Source: Micromonospora sp. LH3U1 (GTDB lineage Bacteria; Actinomycetota; Actinomycetes; Mycobacteriales; Micromonosporaceae). Taken from it: a stretch of 64,000 nucleotides of DNA. Within the stretch, counting starts at the first letter, position 1. The number at the start of each line of letters is the position of its first letter. The stretch spans positions 6,819,501-6,883,500 of the forward strand of contig NZ_CP116936.1 of assembly GCF_028475105.1 (NCBI RefSeq), read 5' to 3'. Under the pieces are notes generated by a model. That model searched no databases, had not been told where the DNA came from, and was given only the letters and a program-made list of their open reading frames with translations. Below, piece by piece: positions 27,208 through 35,332 of this stretch. The position numbers were made by a program, and so were the translations under genes.

Positions 27208-30200
27208 CTAGCGGGCGTCGACCTCGTCGATCTTTTCGGCCCCGAAGGTCTCGCGGAGCAGCCGTACCGCCTGCTCCTCGCTGGATTCCCTGGCGGCCTT
27301 CTCGTCGATGACCTCGTCCAACGGCTCGTCGCCCGGGTCGAACCCCTCGTAGGCCGGGGCCGCCGCTGGCGCCGCGCCACCCGGCCGGCCACCGCGTGAT
27401 GGGCCATCGAACTCCGGGTCGTAGGGCGGTTCGCCGGCCCATTCGGCGTCCGCGACGGGCCGGGTTGCCGCTCCGGTACGCACACCGCGCCCCGCCGCCG
27501 CCGCGCGAGCTGCGGCGATGGCGCTGCTCACCGGGGCACCACCGGCTGCCGCCGGCTGCCGGGCCGCCGATGTCGGGTTGCCCCGCACGCCCGGCTTACC
27601 GCCACCGGCCGCTGCGCCGGGGCCACCGGAACCGCCTGGGTTGCCGGGTCCGCCGCCATTCGCGCCGGTGCCGTTCGTGCTACCGCCGTTCGCGCCGGTC
27701 GGTGCGGGTGCCGAGCCGGAGCTGCCCGATGCGGCGCCGGAGTCTGGGTCGTTCCCGGCCGACGCGCCACCCGGGCGGGCGGCCTCCGGCCAGTCCTCGT
27801 CATCCGTCGCCTCGGCAACGGGGGCGCCACCGCCGGGGCGGGCCGCCTCCGGCCAGTCGTCCTCGTCGTCCGCGGCCGCAGCGGGCTGCGCTGCGCCCTG
27901 CCGACCTGCACCGTGACCATCCGCCGGCGCGCTGGGCTGCGCTGTGCCCTGCCGACCTGCACTGTGACCACCGGATCCGTCCCCGCCCATGCCGGCACCG
28001 CCACGCGCACCCGGGCCGGCAGCGCCGGTCGGATTCGCTGCGGTGGGCGGCGTGGTGGTCGGGCCGGCAGCGGCGATCGGGGCCGACGCACTGGGCGGCG
28101 CACTCCCCGACCCGGCAGCGGCGCTCGGCGCGGCGTTCGAGTTCGCCGCTGTGGGCGGCGCGCTCGTCGGGCCGGCAGCGGCGGTCGGCGTCGACGCACT
28201 GGGCGGCGCACTCCCCGACCCGGCAGCGTTCGCCACCGCGTTCGAGTTCGCCGCCGTGGGCGGCGCGCTCGTCGGGCCGGCAGCGGCCGTCGGCTGCGGC
28301 GTATTCGTCGGGGCGGGCGGCACGTCTGGCGCGGGGGCGGGGTGGCGGGTCGGGCCGGAGCGGCGGATTGCGAGCGCGGCGTGCCGGACAGCGACACGCC
28401 ACCTCGCTCGCCGGCCACGTCGCAGCGGATCTGCCAGCGCCCGCCCAACTCCTCGTAGAGCGCGTCGGTGAGCACCGCCGCGTGATCGGCCATCATCTTG
28501 GCCAGCACGGTGGACTTCACCGTCAGCACCAGCGTGTCGCCGTCGAGTTCGCGGACCACCGCGTCGCGCATCAAGGCCGCGATCCGCTTGTTGGTCCGGT
28601 TGACCTTGCCGACCACGTCGGGCCAGACCCGGCGTACCGCAACGGCGTCCAGTGCCGCAGCCGGCGCACCGGGTCGTGGCGGCGCTGGCGTCGCCGGGTC
28701 CGGGAGCACGGCCGATGGCGGCACTACGCGGCGTGGTGCGGGCGAGACGGGTGCGGCCCGATCAGCGGGTGCCGACCCGGCGGTGGTCGACGCACCGGGC
28801 GACGCCGGGATCGGCGAGTCGGCGGCCGAGGCCTGCGAGGCCGGTGCGCCCGAAGTCGGGGCGTTCGAGACCCGAGCAGCCGAGGTCGGGGCGCCGGCCA
28901 GCGCAGCGGAGGCGGGAGAGCCTGGGGCCGCAGCGTGCTGGGTCGGGGACGCTGCCGGGTCGACCTCCCACGGCGGTGCCGAGGTCGGGGCGTTGACGGG
29001 TGCCGGGCTGGCGGCAGCCGGGACCGGGGTGGCGTGCTGTGGGCGTACCCCCGGGTGTGCAGCCGGTGCGGAGCCGGCGGCGGCCGACGGCGCGTCGGTG
29101 CCGCTCAGGGTGAGCCGACGTTCCATCCGCTCAAGGCGCTGGAGCAGGCCACCGGTGGAGTCGTCCGCGCCGGGCAGCAGCATCCGGGCGCAGATCAGCT
29201 CCAGCAGCAGGCGGGGCGCGGTGGTGCCACGCATCTCCACCAGGCCGTCGTGCACGATGTCGGCGCAGCGGGAGAGCGTGCCCGGGCCGAGTTGCGAGGC
29301 CTGGGCGGCCATCCGCTCGATCTGGTCGGCGGGGCCGTCGATCAGGCCCTTCGCGGCGGCGTCCGGCACCTGCTGGAGCACGATCAGGTCGCGCAGCCGT
29401 TCCAACAGATCCGACGCGAACCGGCGCGGGTCGTGCCCGGCCTCAGCCACCCGGTCGACGGTGGCGTACGCGGCGGCGCCGTCCCCGGCGGCCAGCGCGT
29501 CGCACATCTCGTCGATCAACGCGGCGTCGGTGACGCCGAGCAGCGCGGCGGCCCGCGCGTAGGTGACGCCCTCCGGGCCGGCGCCGGCCATGAGCTGGTC
29601 GAGCACCGAGAGGCTGTCCCGGGCGCTACCGCCACCGGCGCGGACCACCAGCGGGAAGACCGCCGGCTCGACGCTGACGCCCTCGGCCTGGGTGAGCTGC
29701 TCCAGGTACGGGCGGAGCACCTTCGGCGGGATCAGTCGGAACGGGTAGTGGTGGGTCCGCGAACGGATCGTGCCGAGGACCTTCTCCGGCTCGGTGGTGG
29801 CGAAGATGAACTTGACGTACTCCGGAGGCTCCTCGACCAGCTTGAGCAGGGCGTTGAAGCCCTGGGTCGAGACCATGTGCGCCTCGTCGATGACGTAGAT
29901 CTTGAACCGGCTGCTGGCCGGTGCGAAGAAGGCGCGTTCGCGCAGCTCGCGGGCGTCGTCGACACCGCCGTGGCTGGCGGCGTCGATCTCGATCACGTCG
30001 ATGGAGCCAGCGCCGTCGGTGGCCAGCGTGCGGCAGGACTCACACTTGCCGCACGGCTCGGGCGTGGGGCCCTGCTCACAGTTGAGCGAGCGGGCCAGAA
30101 TCCGGGCGCTGGAGGTCTTGCCGCAGCCGCGTGGGCCGGAGAAGAGGTAGGCGTGGTTGAGCCGCCCGCTGCGCAGCGCCTGCGACAGCGGCTCGGTCAC

Positions 30201-30266
30201 GTGCTCCTGACCGATGACCTCAGCGAAGGTACGCGGCCGGTACTTGCGGTAGAGCGCCAGCGTCAC
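27208..30266 (-). CDS. dnaX: DNA polymerase III subunit gamma/tau, frameshifted in this sequence
   Basis: Clamp-loader ATPase that opens the sliding clamp. The start is GTG 30266 (MTLALYRKYRPRTF, GAGGAGG upstream). Walker A GPRGCGKTS (44-52), a zinc module (C63, C72, C75, C78) and domain III are intact, followed by a Pro/Ala linker and a conserved block near 28450-28640. From about 28420 the first frame becomes an Arg-rich stretch, while the -1 frame carries the acidic family-typical tail ending at 27208. Joining the two frames gives a full-length protein, so a one-base indel or a frameshift lies at about 28320-28420. First gene after the SRP RNA. Confidence 0.9.
28012..28290 (-). repeat. Degenerate ~105-bp tandem repeat within dnaX
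   Basis: Two and a half units of a 35-36-residue sequence (TAAAGPTSAPPTAANSN..., each ending GSGSAPPSAS) in the C-terminal frame of DnaX. It lies immediately downstream of the frameshift zone and would form a flexible linker. Confidence 0.7.
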
Positions 30267-30353
30267 TCGTCCCGCCTCCTCTCGACCGAGCCATTCTGCG
30301 CCGGTCGGGCGCGGGTGACCACCCACCACCCCGGGGCGCCTGGGTTGTCGCGC

Positions 30354-30434
30354 GTTGATCGACTCGACTTCTCGGAAGTCGCGGTGTCCGCAGCCCCGGG
30401 ATACCGCGACATCATGGATGTCGAGTGGATCAAC
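30354..30434. repeat. Compound inverted repeat between dnaX and SRP RNA
   Basis: The outer arms GTTGATCGACTCGAC (30354-30368) and GTCGAGTGGATCAAC (30420-30434) pair with one mismatch. Inside are GTCGCGGT/ACCGCGAC (30378-30385 with 30403-30410) and a small GACTTC-TCG-GAAGTC hairpin. It resembles in outline the GATC-armed repeats elsewhere in the window. Confidence 0.7.
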
Positions 30435-30446
30435 CGGCCCACAGAC

Positions 30447-30538
30447 AAAAAGGCCTCCCGTGCACCCGGCAGAGCTCGCTTATCCTTGCTGCCTTCCGGC
30501 CCTGGGGAGGTTCACGAGATACCGCCGCACGGGAGGTG
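30447..30538 (-). ncRNA. ffs: Small SRP RNA (4.5S RNA)
   Basis: Read on the minus strand, the apical core CAGGGCCGGAAGGCAGCA matches the conserved Ffh-binding loop of bacterial SRP RNA. The ends pair as GCACGGGAGG (30527-30536) with CCTCCCGTGC (30454-30463), giving a long hairpin of about 87 nt. A run of five U's follows at 30451-30447 as terminator. It sits just upstream of dnaX, the usual actinobacterial position. Confidence 0.92.
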
Positions 30539-30620
30539 ACGCCCAGCCTACCCGACCGCCCGTCGATCTTCAGGGGGTGGTGGGGTGGCCCCGCCGACGC
30601 GGGCCTGTATCCTGGCTCGC

Positions 30621-30705
30621 GGAGGATTCGCCTAGAGGCCTAGGGCGCACGCTTGGAAAGCGTGTTGGGTTTACACCCTCACGAGTTCGAATCTCGTATC
30701 CTCCG
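30621..30705 (+). tRNA. tRNA-Ser(GGA)
   Basis: Acceptor GGAGGAT pairs with ATCCTCC; the anticodon stem CACGC/GCGTG encloses TTGGAAA (anticodon GGA, reads UCC/UCU); a long variable arm and GTTCGAATC T-loop are present; discriminator G. About 85 nt, CCA not encoded. Confidence 0.95.
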
Positions 30706-30728
30706 CTCGTCTGAGCAGCACGAACGAC

Positions 30729-30756
30729 AGGGCCGGCCCCACTGGGGACCGGCCCT
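30729..30756. terminator. Terminator between tRNA-Ser and the immunity-like gene
   Basis: AGGGCCGG (30729-30736) pairs with CCGGCCCT (30749-30756), with three more G-C pairs after one mismatch. It serves both the tRNA and the convergent cassette. Confidence 0.75.
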
Positions 30757-30775
30757 GAGTCGTCTGCACGATCGG

Positions 30776-31438
30776 TCAGCCCACCACCTGGATGTTCTCC
30801 GCGCCCTGCGCCGAGAACCACGCCTCGAGCTCGCCGCCGCCGAGGGACCGGGTCGCTCCCTCGTCGACGAAGACCGGACCGACGACGGCCCCCTTCGCAC
30901 CTTCGAACTGGCAGCCGAACATCCTCGCGCCACTCAGCACCGCGGGCATGCTCGTGCCACCGAGCGTGCACCAGCGCAGGCTGGCGTATTCAAGGTTGGC
31001 GTCACGCAGATCGGTTTTGTAGAACTTGGCGGAATTGAGGATCGCGTAGCTGAGATCCGCACCCGTCAGAACCGCATCGTCGAGTTGCACCGAGAACAGC
31101 CGAGCCGAGCGGAACCGCGCCTTATCGGCTGAGCAGCCGACCATTTCCGCTTTGGCCAGGTCAGCGAAGGAGAAATCCGCGCCCTGCAACTCGGCGTTGG
31201 CCAGGTTGGCGTCGCCGAGATTGGCCTCCTCGAATCGGACGCCCACCAGGTCGGAATTGGCAAGGTAGGCGCCGGTCAGGTCGAGACGGCTGAGATCCGC
31301 GCCGCGAAAATCAAGAAAATCACCCGACAGGTACGAGGTGGACGGAGGTGCGGCGAACCACTCCTCAAGCGCTTCCCGAGCGTCGGGGCTGTCCGGCCAG
31401 CGGATCACATCGGCGCCGCTCCGCTTATATTTGCTCAT
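30776..31438 (-). CDS. Pentapeptide-repeat protein, candidate immunity protein
   Basis: 220 residues. About 45 N-terminal residues, then roughly 22 pentapeptide units of the A(D/N)LXX type (FRGAD LSRLD LTGAY and so on), which fold as a right-handed beta-helix, and a short C-terminal cap. The ATG at 31438 overlaps the TGA of the toxin-like gene (ATGA), so the two are translationally coupled. Position as last gene directly after a toxin suggests it neutralises that toxin; that role is inferred, not known for this family member. An inhibitor of a DNA enzyme is the other known theme for pentapeptide proteins. Confidence 0.85.
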   Translation of the reverse strand: MSKYKRSGADVIRWPDSPDAREALEEWFAAPPSTSYLSGDFLDFRGADLSRLDLTGAYLANSDLVGVRFEEANLGDANLANAELQGADFSFADLAKAEMVGCSADKARFRSARLFSVQLDDAVLTGADLSYAILNSAKFYKTDLRDANLEYASLRWCTLGGTSMPAVLSGARMFGCQFEGAKGAVVGPVFVDEGATRSLGGGELEAWFSAQGAENIQVVG

Positions 31439-32142
31439 TTGTCGAACACCACCTTGCCGTCCCACTCCGGTCGTTCAGCGACCCGCGCCCTGAGATCGGC
31501 CAACGCAGTCGGCGATAGGCTACGGGTGTTGAGAATGACGTTCTGTCCACCAGCGACCTCGTCGGCGAGTTTCTGCTCGAACTCCTCGCCATCGTACCGC
31601 CCCCTCATACCCTCGGGCATCGGCTCGCCAGCCCGCCGACCAGCGGGGAACAAATCATTGGGCGACTTGACGTCCCAGTTCTCCCCGTTGGAATCGAAGA
31701 ACTCACCCTGATCCTTCTGGAATGCGGGATCGGAGTTGTCGAGTTCGGCCCGCCGAATCGGCCCAGGGATCTTCCCCTCGGCCTCCGCCGCGAGCCCGAC
31801 CTCGGCCTCGATCCGGGACTTCGCGCTGATGTTGCCGTTGTGGGCCGGGTCGGCGGCGAGTTCCTCCAACCGCCGGTCGTACTCGGGGGTGCCGGGCTTG
31901 GGAGGCTGGTATTCGTCGTCCCCTCCGGAGGGGCGGCCAGGCGAGTCGTCGGAGTCGCCGCCCGGCCGACCGAGCCGCGCCTCCTCGGCGGTGACCTCCT
32001 GCGCCCTGGTGACGTTGTCGGGCACCTCGTTGGAGCTGCGGCGCCGCTGTCCGGGGACCCCGCTCTCACCGTCACCGTCACCCGGGCGCGACGGGGTTTC
32101 ACCGTCACCGTGCCCACCGGGGGGCGTCTTGGGCTTCGCCAT
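31435..32142 (-). CDS. Putative type VII-associated nuclease toxin (CdiA-CT/REase-fold-like tail)
   Basis: 235 residues. A charged Gly/Pro/Asp-rich N-terminal half (1-95) leads into a C-terminal domain with a helix containing E112/E114, then DSNGENWDVKS (D157-V-K159), fitting the (D/E)xK core of restriction-endonuclease-fold toxins. It ends with GQNVILNTRSLSP and WDGKVVFDK, which I associate with C-terminal toxins of polymorphic systems. No WXG or LXG module of its own; it starts 10 bp after the WXG carrier gene. Nuclease activity is inferred from motif layout only. Confidence 0.65.
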   Translation of the reverse strand: MAKPKTPPGGHGDGETPSRPGDGDGESGVPGQRRRSSNEVPDNVTRAQEVTAEEARLGRPGGDSDDSPGRPSGGDDEYQPPKPGTPEYDRRLEELAADPAHNGNISAKSRIEAEVGLAAEAEGKIPGPIRRAELDNSDPAFQKDQGEFFDSNGENWDVKSPNDLFPAGRRAGEPMPEGMRGRYDGEEFEQKLADEVAGGQNVILNTRSLSPTALADLRARVAERPEWDGKVVFDK

Positions 32143-32152
32143 CGTCTCGGCC

Positions 32153-32854
32153 CTAGCCGTTCAACAGCTTGGAAAGGTTGGTCAGGCTGGAGATCAGCGC
32201 GGCGACGTACGTGAGGATGCGACCGGCCCACTTGACGACAGCCGCCACGATCTGCGCCGCGATCACTGGAATCGTGATGACGAAGATCGCCTCGATGGCC
32301 CACACGATCACGCGCGCCACCAGGTCGGCGATGAGATCGCGGACGATGTCACGGGTGAACGCCACCAGGTTCCCGGCGGCCTGGGTCGCGGCGGCCATCG
32401 CGGCGGAGATGCCGCTCAGCCCATCCATCGCCGTGATGTTGTGTGCCATCAGACCGTGGTACGCCGTGGCGGCCTGCCCCTGCCAACCCGGCACGTCCAC
32501 CCCGAGGTGTGACTTCAGGTCGGCGGCCATGCTCTCCAGCTCGGCGGCCATGTTGTTCCAGGTGGAGGCGTGTGAGGCCACCACGTCAGGCATGCCCGTG
32601 AGCTCGTCGAGCATCTCGCGCAGCGGCTCGAAGTATTCCATCGCCCAGCCCAGCCCGTTGGCGAGCAGTGCGCTGAAGGGATCCAGCACCGTCGCGACGG
32701 CCTCGACGCCGAACGCCGCACCGGCCAGGAGATCGTCGACCCAGCCCTCGCTGTGGATTGCGTCGACCAGACCTTGGAAGCTGTCCGCGGCGGCCGCGCC
32801 GGTCCAGGGCTTGCGGGTCGACTGGACGCCGGCGATCAGCGACGCGTCGGTCAT
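32153..32854 (-). CDS. WXG-type secretion carrier protein with hydrophobic C-terminus
   Basis: 233 residues; helical N-terminal two-thirds with a WXG-like turn (GWQGQAATAYHGL, about 135), then a Val/Ile/Ala-rich segment of about 60 residues that could be one or two membrane or pore-like helices. This is the trafficking part usually fused to a toxin in actinobacterial type VII effectors; here it ends with its own stop. The ATG at 32854 overlaps the preceding gene's TGA. Confidence 0.75.
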   Translation of the reverse strand: MTDASLIAGVQSTRKPWTGAAAADSFQGLVDAIHSEGWVDDLLAGAAFGVEAVATVLDPFSALLANGLGWAMEYFEPLREMLDELTGMPDVVASHASTWNNMAAELESMAADLKSHLGVDVPGWQGQAATAYHGLMAHNITAMDGLSGISAAMAAATQAAGNLVAFTRDIVRDLIADLVARVIVWAIEAIFVITIPVIAAQIVAAVVKWAGRILTYVAALISSLTNLSKLLNG

Positions 32855-33177
32855 GACGCTCTGTCCAGTTGGCTGCCGACCTTGCGGATCGTGCTGTCGG
32901 AGTCCACGTCCGCGTTGTCGTAGTTGTCGGCGGTCGTGCCCAGCCCCTTCACCACCAGGGACAGGTTCTCCTCGACGTAGGCGATCAGCTCGTCCTGCCG
33001 AGTGTGCCGACCCTCCAGGATCCCGGAGATCCACCCACACAACATCCCGTACGCCGCGTCGTCCTGCGTGATGTGGGCGCTGGCGGCCTTGACCGCGCCG
33101 AACCGGGTGCGCAGCGCCTCGATGTTGCGCGCGTGCTGGCGGATCTGCTCGGCGTCGACCTCGAACCCGCCGCTCAC
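32851..33177 (-). CDS. EspC-like type VII secretion target (DUF2580-type)
   Basis: 108 residues, all-helical, beginning GGFEVDAEQIRQHARNIEAL, the usual opening of EspC/DUF2580 proteins, ESX-associated small secreted partners. A GTG at 33177 is chosen, since the upstream frame lies within the YbaB-like gene. It sits 4 bp after that gene and overlaps the next start. Expected to pair with the WXG carrier for export. Confidence 0.78.
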   Translation of the reverse strand: MSGGFEVDAEQIRQHARNIEALRTRFGAVKAASAHITQDDAAYGMLCGWISGILEGRHTRQDELIAYVEENLSLVVKGLGTTADNYDNADVDSDSTIRKVGSQLDRAS

Positions 33178-33181
33178 CAAC

Positions 33182-33619
33182 TCACCACCGGCCGTGCTGC
33201 TCGTCCGGGCCGTCCAGCGGGGGGTTGGCCTCGCGCAGCTGCTGCCCGACGCGTTCGGCGATCGCCCGAGCCGCAGGCGAATCGGTGCCCAGCGTGTCGC
33301 CGATGATCTCCTGAGCACGGTCGGCCAACTGCCGCTTGGCCACACCGATCGTGTTCATGATCGTCCTGGCGACGACATCGGGTGCGACCCGTTGAATTCG
33401 CTGGCCCAGTTGCAGATCGACGAGCGCCCCCACGGAGTCGACCGTGACCTCCACCAGCCCGTTGCCGTCGGCGACCGTCACCCGTAGATCCTGGATGCGG
33501 TCGCTCATCGCGTCGGTGGCGGTCGCCAACTGGTCCAGGCGCCCCTTCCACTCCGCCAACCGATCCATGGCGCCGTCCGGGTCCAGTAGCCCACCCGCGT
33601 GTGGAACCTCGGCCGTCAT
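33182..33619 (-). CDS. YbaB/EbfC-like protein of a type VII locus
   Basis: 145 residues; helical N-terminus (LAEWKGRLDQLATATDAMSDR), then a YbaB-like beta core (VTVADGNGLVEVTVDS) and C-terminal helices. YbaB-like proteins (EspL type) commonly accompany ESX genes, perhaps as cytosolic chaperones. The ATG at 33619 has AGGGG close upstream. It is the first gene of the five-gene unit. Confidence 0.78.
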   Translation of the reverse strand: MTAEVPHAGGLLDPDGAMDRLAEWKGRLDQLATATDAMSDRIQDLRVTVADGNGLVEVTVDSVGALVDLQLGQRIQRVAPDVVARTIMNTIGVAKRQLADRAQEIIGDTLGTDSPAARAIAERVGQQLREANPPLDGPDEQHGRW

Positions 33620-33745
33620 GTGTCCCCTCGGTCGCTCAAGGTGATCATGCTGAGCTGAGCGAGATTAACATGAGCGGGCCTCCACGACTGTCCACGTCAG
33701 ACGTCATGACCGATCCCGCGCGCGCCCTGTGGTCTCATCGACGTT

Positions 33746-34582
33746 GTGAATGACGCGACGTGGCAGTGGGACGAGACCTTGTACGCGGGCAGCGCCAGTC
33801 ACTACAGCATCGGTCGTCTGCCCTATCCGCCCAGCCTCGCCGAGGCCATCGGCACCGCGCTCGACCTGGACGGCACCGGCCGACTCCTGGACGTCGGCTG
33901 CGGGCCCGGATCGGTGACGCTGCTGCTCGCGCCCCTGTTCGAGGCGGCGGTCGGCGTCGACGCCGACCAGGACATGCTCGTCGAGGCCCGGCGCAGAGCC
34001 GACGAGGTCGGGGCCACAAACGTCGCGTGGCGGCACCTGCGCGCCGAGGCGCTGCCGGCCGACCTGGGTACGTTCCGGGTGGTCACGTTCGCCCAGTCGT
34101 TCCACTGGATGGACCGGCCGCTCGTGGTTGGTCGCGTCCGCGACATGCTCACGCCCGACGGGGCCTGGGTCCACGTCGGCGCCAACACGCACCAGGGCGT
34201 GACCGGGGACGACCCGCTGCCGTACCCCCGACCGCCCTGGCGGCAGATTGACGAGCTGGTGGCGAGCTACCTGGGACCGGTCCGCCGGGCCGGACAGGGG
34301 TTGTTGCCGACCGGCACCCCCTCCGGTGAGGGGGAGATCATGCGCGCGGCGGGCTTCACCGACCCCACCCGAATCACCGTCGAACAGGGGATGGTCGTGG
34401 AGCGCGGTGTCGACGAGGTCGCCTCTGCGGTGTTCTCGCTGTCCAGCTCGGCACCGCACCTGTTCGCCGATCGACTCCCCGCCTTCGAGGCGGACCTGCG
34501 TCGGCTCCTGTCGGACGCGGCGCGAGATGGGCGCTTCGCGGAGCGGCGACGAGGGATCGACGTCGTCATCTGGCGCCCCTGA
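33746..34582 (+). CDS. Class I SAM-dependent methyltransferase
   Basis: 278 residues; motif I LLDVGCGPGSV (about 46-56) and the acidic end of beta-2 (VGVDADQDML) mark a SAM-binding Rossmann fold. The Phe/His-rich SFHWMDRP segment is common in UbiE/TAM-type enzymes. GTG start at 33746. Its stop overlaps the first codon of a truncated DUF5753 gene, a likely rearrangement joint. Substrate unknown. Confidence 0.88.
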   Translation: MNDATWQWDETLYAGSASHYSIGRLPYPPSLAEAIGTALDLDGTGRLLDVGCGPGSVTLLLAPLFEAAVGVDADQDMLVEARRRADEVGATNVAWRHLRAEALPADLGTFRVVTFAQSFHWMDRPLVVGRVRDMLTPDGAWVHVGANTHQGVTGDDPLPYPRPPWRQIDELVASYLGPVRRAGQGLLPTGTPSGEGEIMRAAGFTDPTRITVEQGMVVERGVDEVASAVFSLSSSAPHLFADRLPAFEADLRRLLSDAARDGRFAERRRGIDVVIWRP

Positions 34583-35058
34583 CCACCGAGGCGTACGCCC
34601 GTGCGGTACTGGGCGGCGCGGGCCTGATCCCCCGGGGTGAGATCGAGCGGCATCTGACGGTCCGACTCGGCCGGCAGGGTGTCCTCAAGCGGGACGCCTC
34701 GCCGCAGTTCACGGCGGTCATCAACGAGGCGATTCTCCGCCGCCCGGTCGGCGGCCGGTCGACCATGCGCGAGCAACTGCTGGCCGTGGCGACGGCGTGC
34801 GATGAGCCGCACATCCGGGTGCACGTTGTGCCCAGCACGGTCGGCGCCTACGCCGGTCTCAACGGGCCGTTCGTGATCGCGCACAGCCACGACCACCGGG
34901 TCGCCGGCTACCTCGACAACCAACTCCAGGGACAAGTCGCTAGCGATCCCGAGGACATCGCCGCCATGATGGCGGCGTGGGAGAACGTGCGCGGGGAGGC
35001 GTTGTCCCACCGGCAGTCGGTCGAACTCATTCAGGAAGTGGCGGAGTCATGGAGCTGA
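34579..35058 (+). pseudogene. 5'-truncated HTH/DUF5753 (Scr1-type) regulator
   Basis: The frame from 34579 encodes LTTEAYARAVL through ILRRPVGG and VHVVPSTVGAYAGLNGPF to a normal C-terminus, the DUF5753 domain of XRE-family regulators. The N-terminal helix-turn-helix (about 100 residues) is missing, replaced by the methyltransferase end. The first in-frame ATG is 34765, inside the domain. The downstream DUF397 partner is intact and overlaps it. Probably non-functional for DNA binding. Confidence 0.75.
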
Positions 35059-35240
35059 ACGGCGCCCGGTGGCGCAAGAGCAGCCGCAGCAGCGGCAACG
35101 GCGGCGCCTGCGTCGAGGTCGCCGACAACCTGTCCGGCGTCATCGGCGTACGGGATTCAAAGGACCCGACCGGCCCGGCGCTCGCCTTCGCGCCCGCGGC
35201 CTGGCGCGCGTTCGTCACCGAATTCGCCCGGCGAGCCTGA
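35049..35240 (+). CDS. DUF397 protein
   Basis: 63 residues, ELNGARWRKSSRSSGNGG to a WRAFVTEF end, the full DUF397 pattern. These small proteins are routinely paired with HTH-DUF5753 regulators in actinomycetes, in a toxin-antitoxin-like arrangement. The ATG at 35049 overlaps the end of the truncated regulator. A second copy without start codon is at 37298. Confidence 0.88.
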   Translation: MELNGARWRKSSRSSGNGGACVEVADNLSGVIGVRDSKDPTGPALAFAPAAWRAFVTEFARRA

Positions 35241-35284
35241 ACGGCCCTGACGACCTCGTCGCCCCTCCGGCCGGTACTCGCGCA

Positions 35285-35321
35285 AACGCCCGGCCGGCCC
35301 ATGACAGACCGGCCGGGCGTT
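35285..35321. terminator. Bidirectional terminator between DUF397 and FG-GAP genes
   Basis: 13-bp perfect stem AACGCCCGGCCGG (35285-35297) with 35309-35321. The first 22 bp around its left arm (35276-35297) recur exactly at 38999-39020. Confidence 0.85.
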
Positions 35322-35332
35322 GCTGGCACAAC

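Noticed and set aside
27528..28320. Arg/Pro-rich C-terminal extension of DnaX in the first frame
   Set aside because: Low complexity and unlike DnaX; the -1 frame carries the expected acidic tail, so this is past the frameshift.
28300..28440. Programmed -1 frameshift in dnaX as the preferred explanation
   Set aside because: No X-XXY-YYZ heptamer in the zero frame was found; a one-base indel in a C-run is simpler.
27396..30539. Open frame of over 1000 codons on the plus strand across dnaX
   Set aside because: Antisense to conserved DnaX motifs; composition is that of a shadow frame.
30621..30705. tRNA-Ser as an integration site for a mobile island at 30.8-39.2 kb
   Set aside because: No integrase and no repeated tRNA 3' end was seen at the far side; the cassette may still be accessory.
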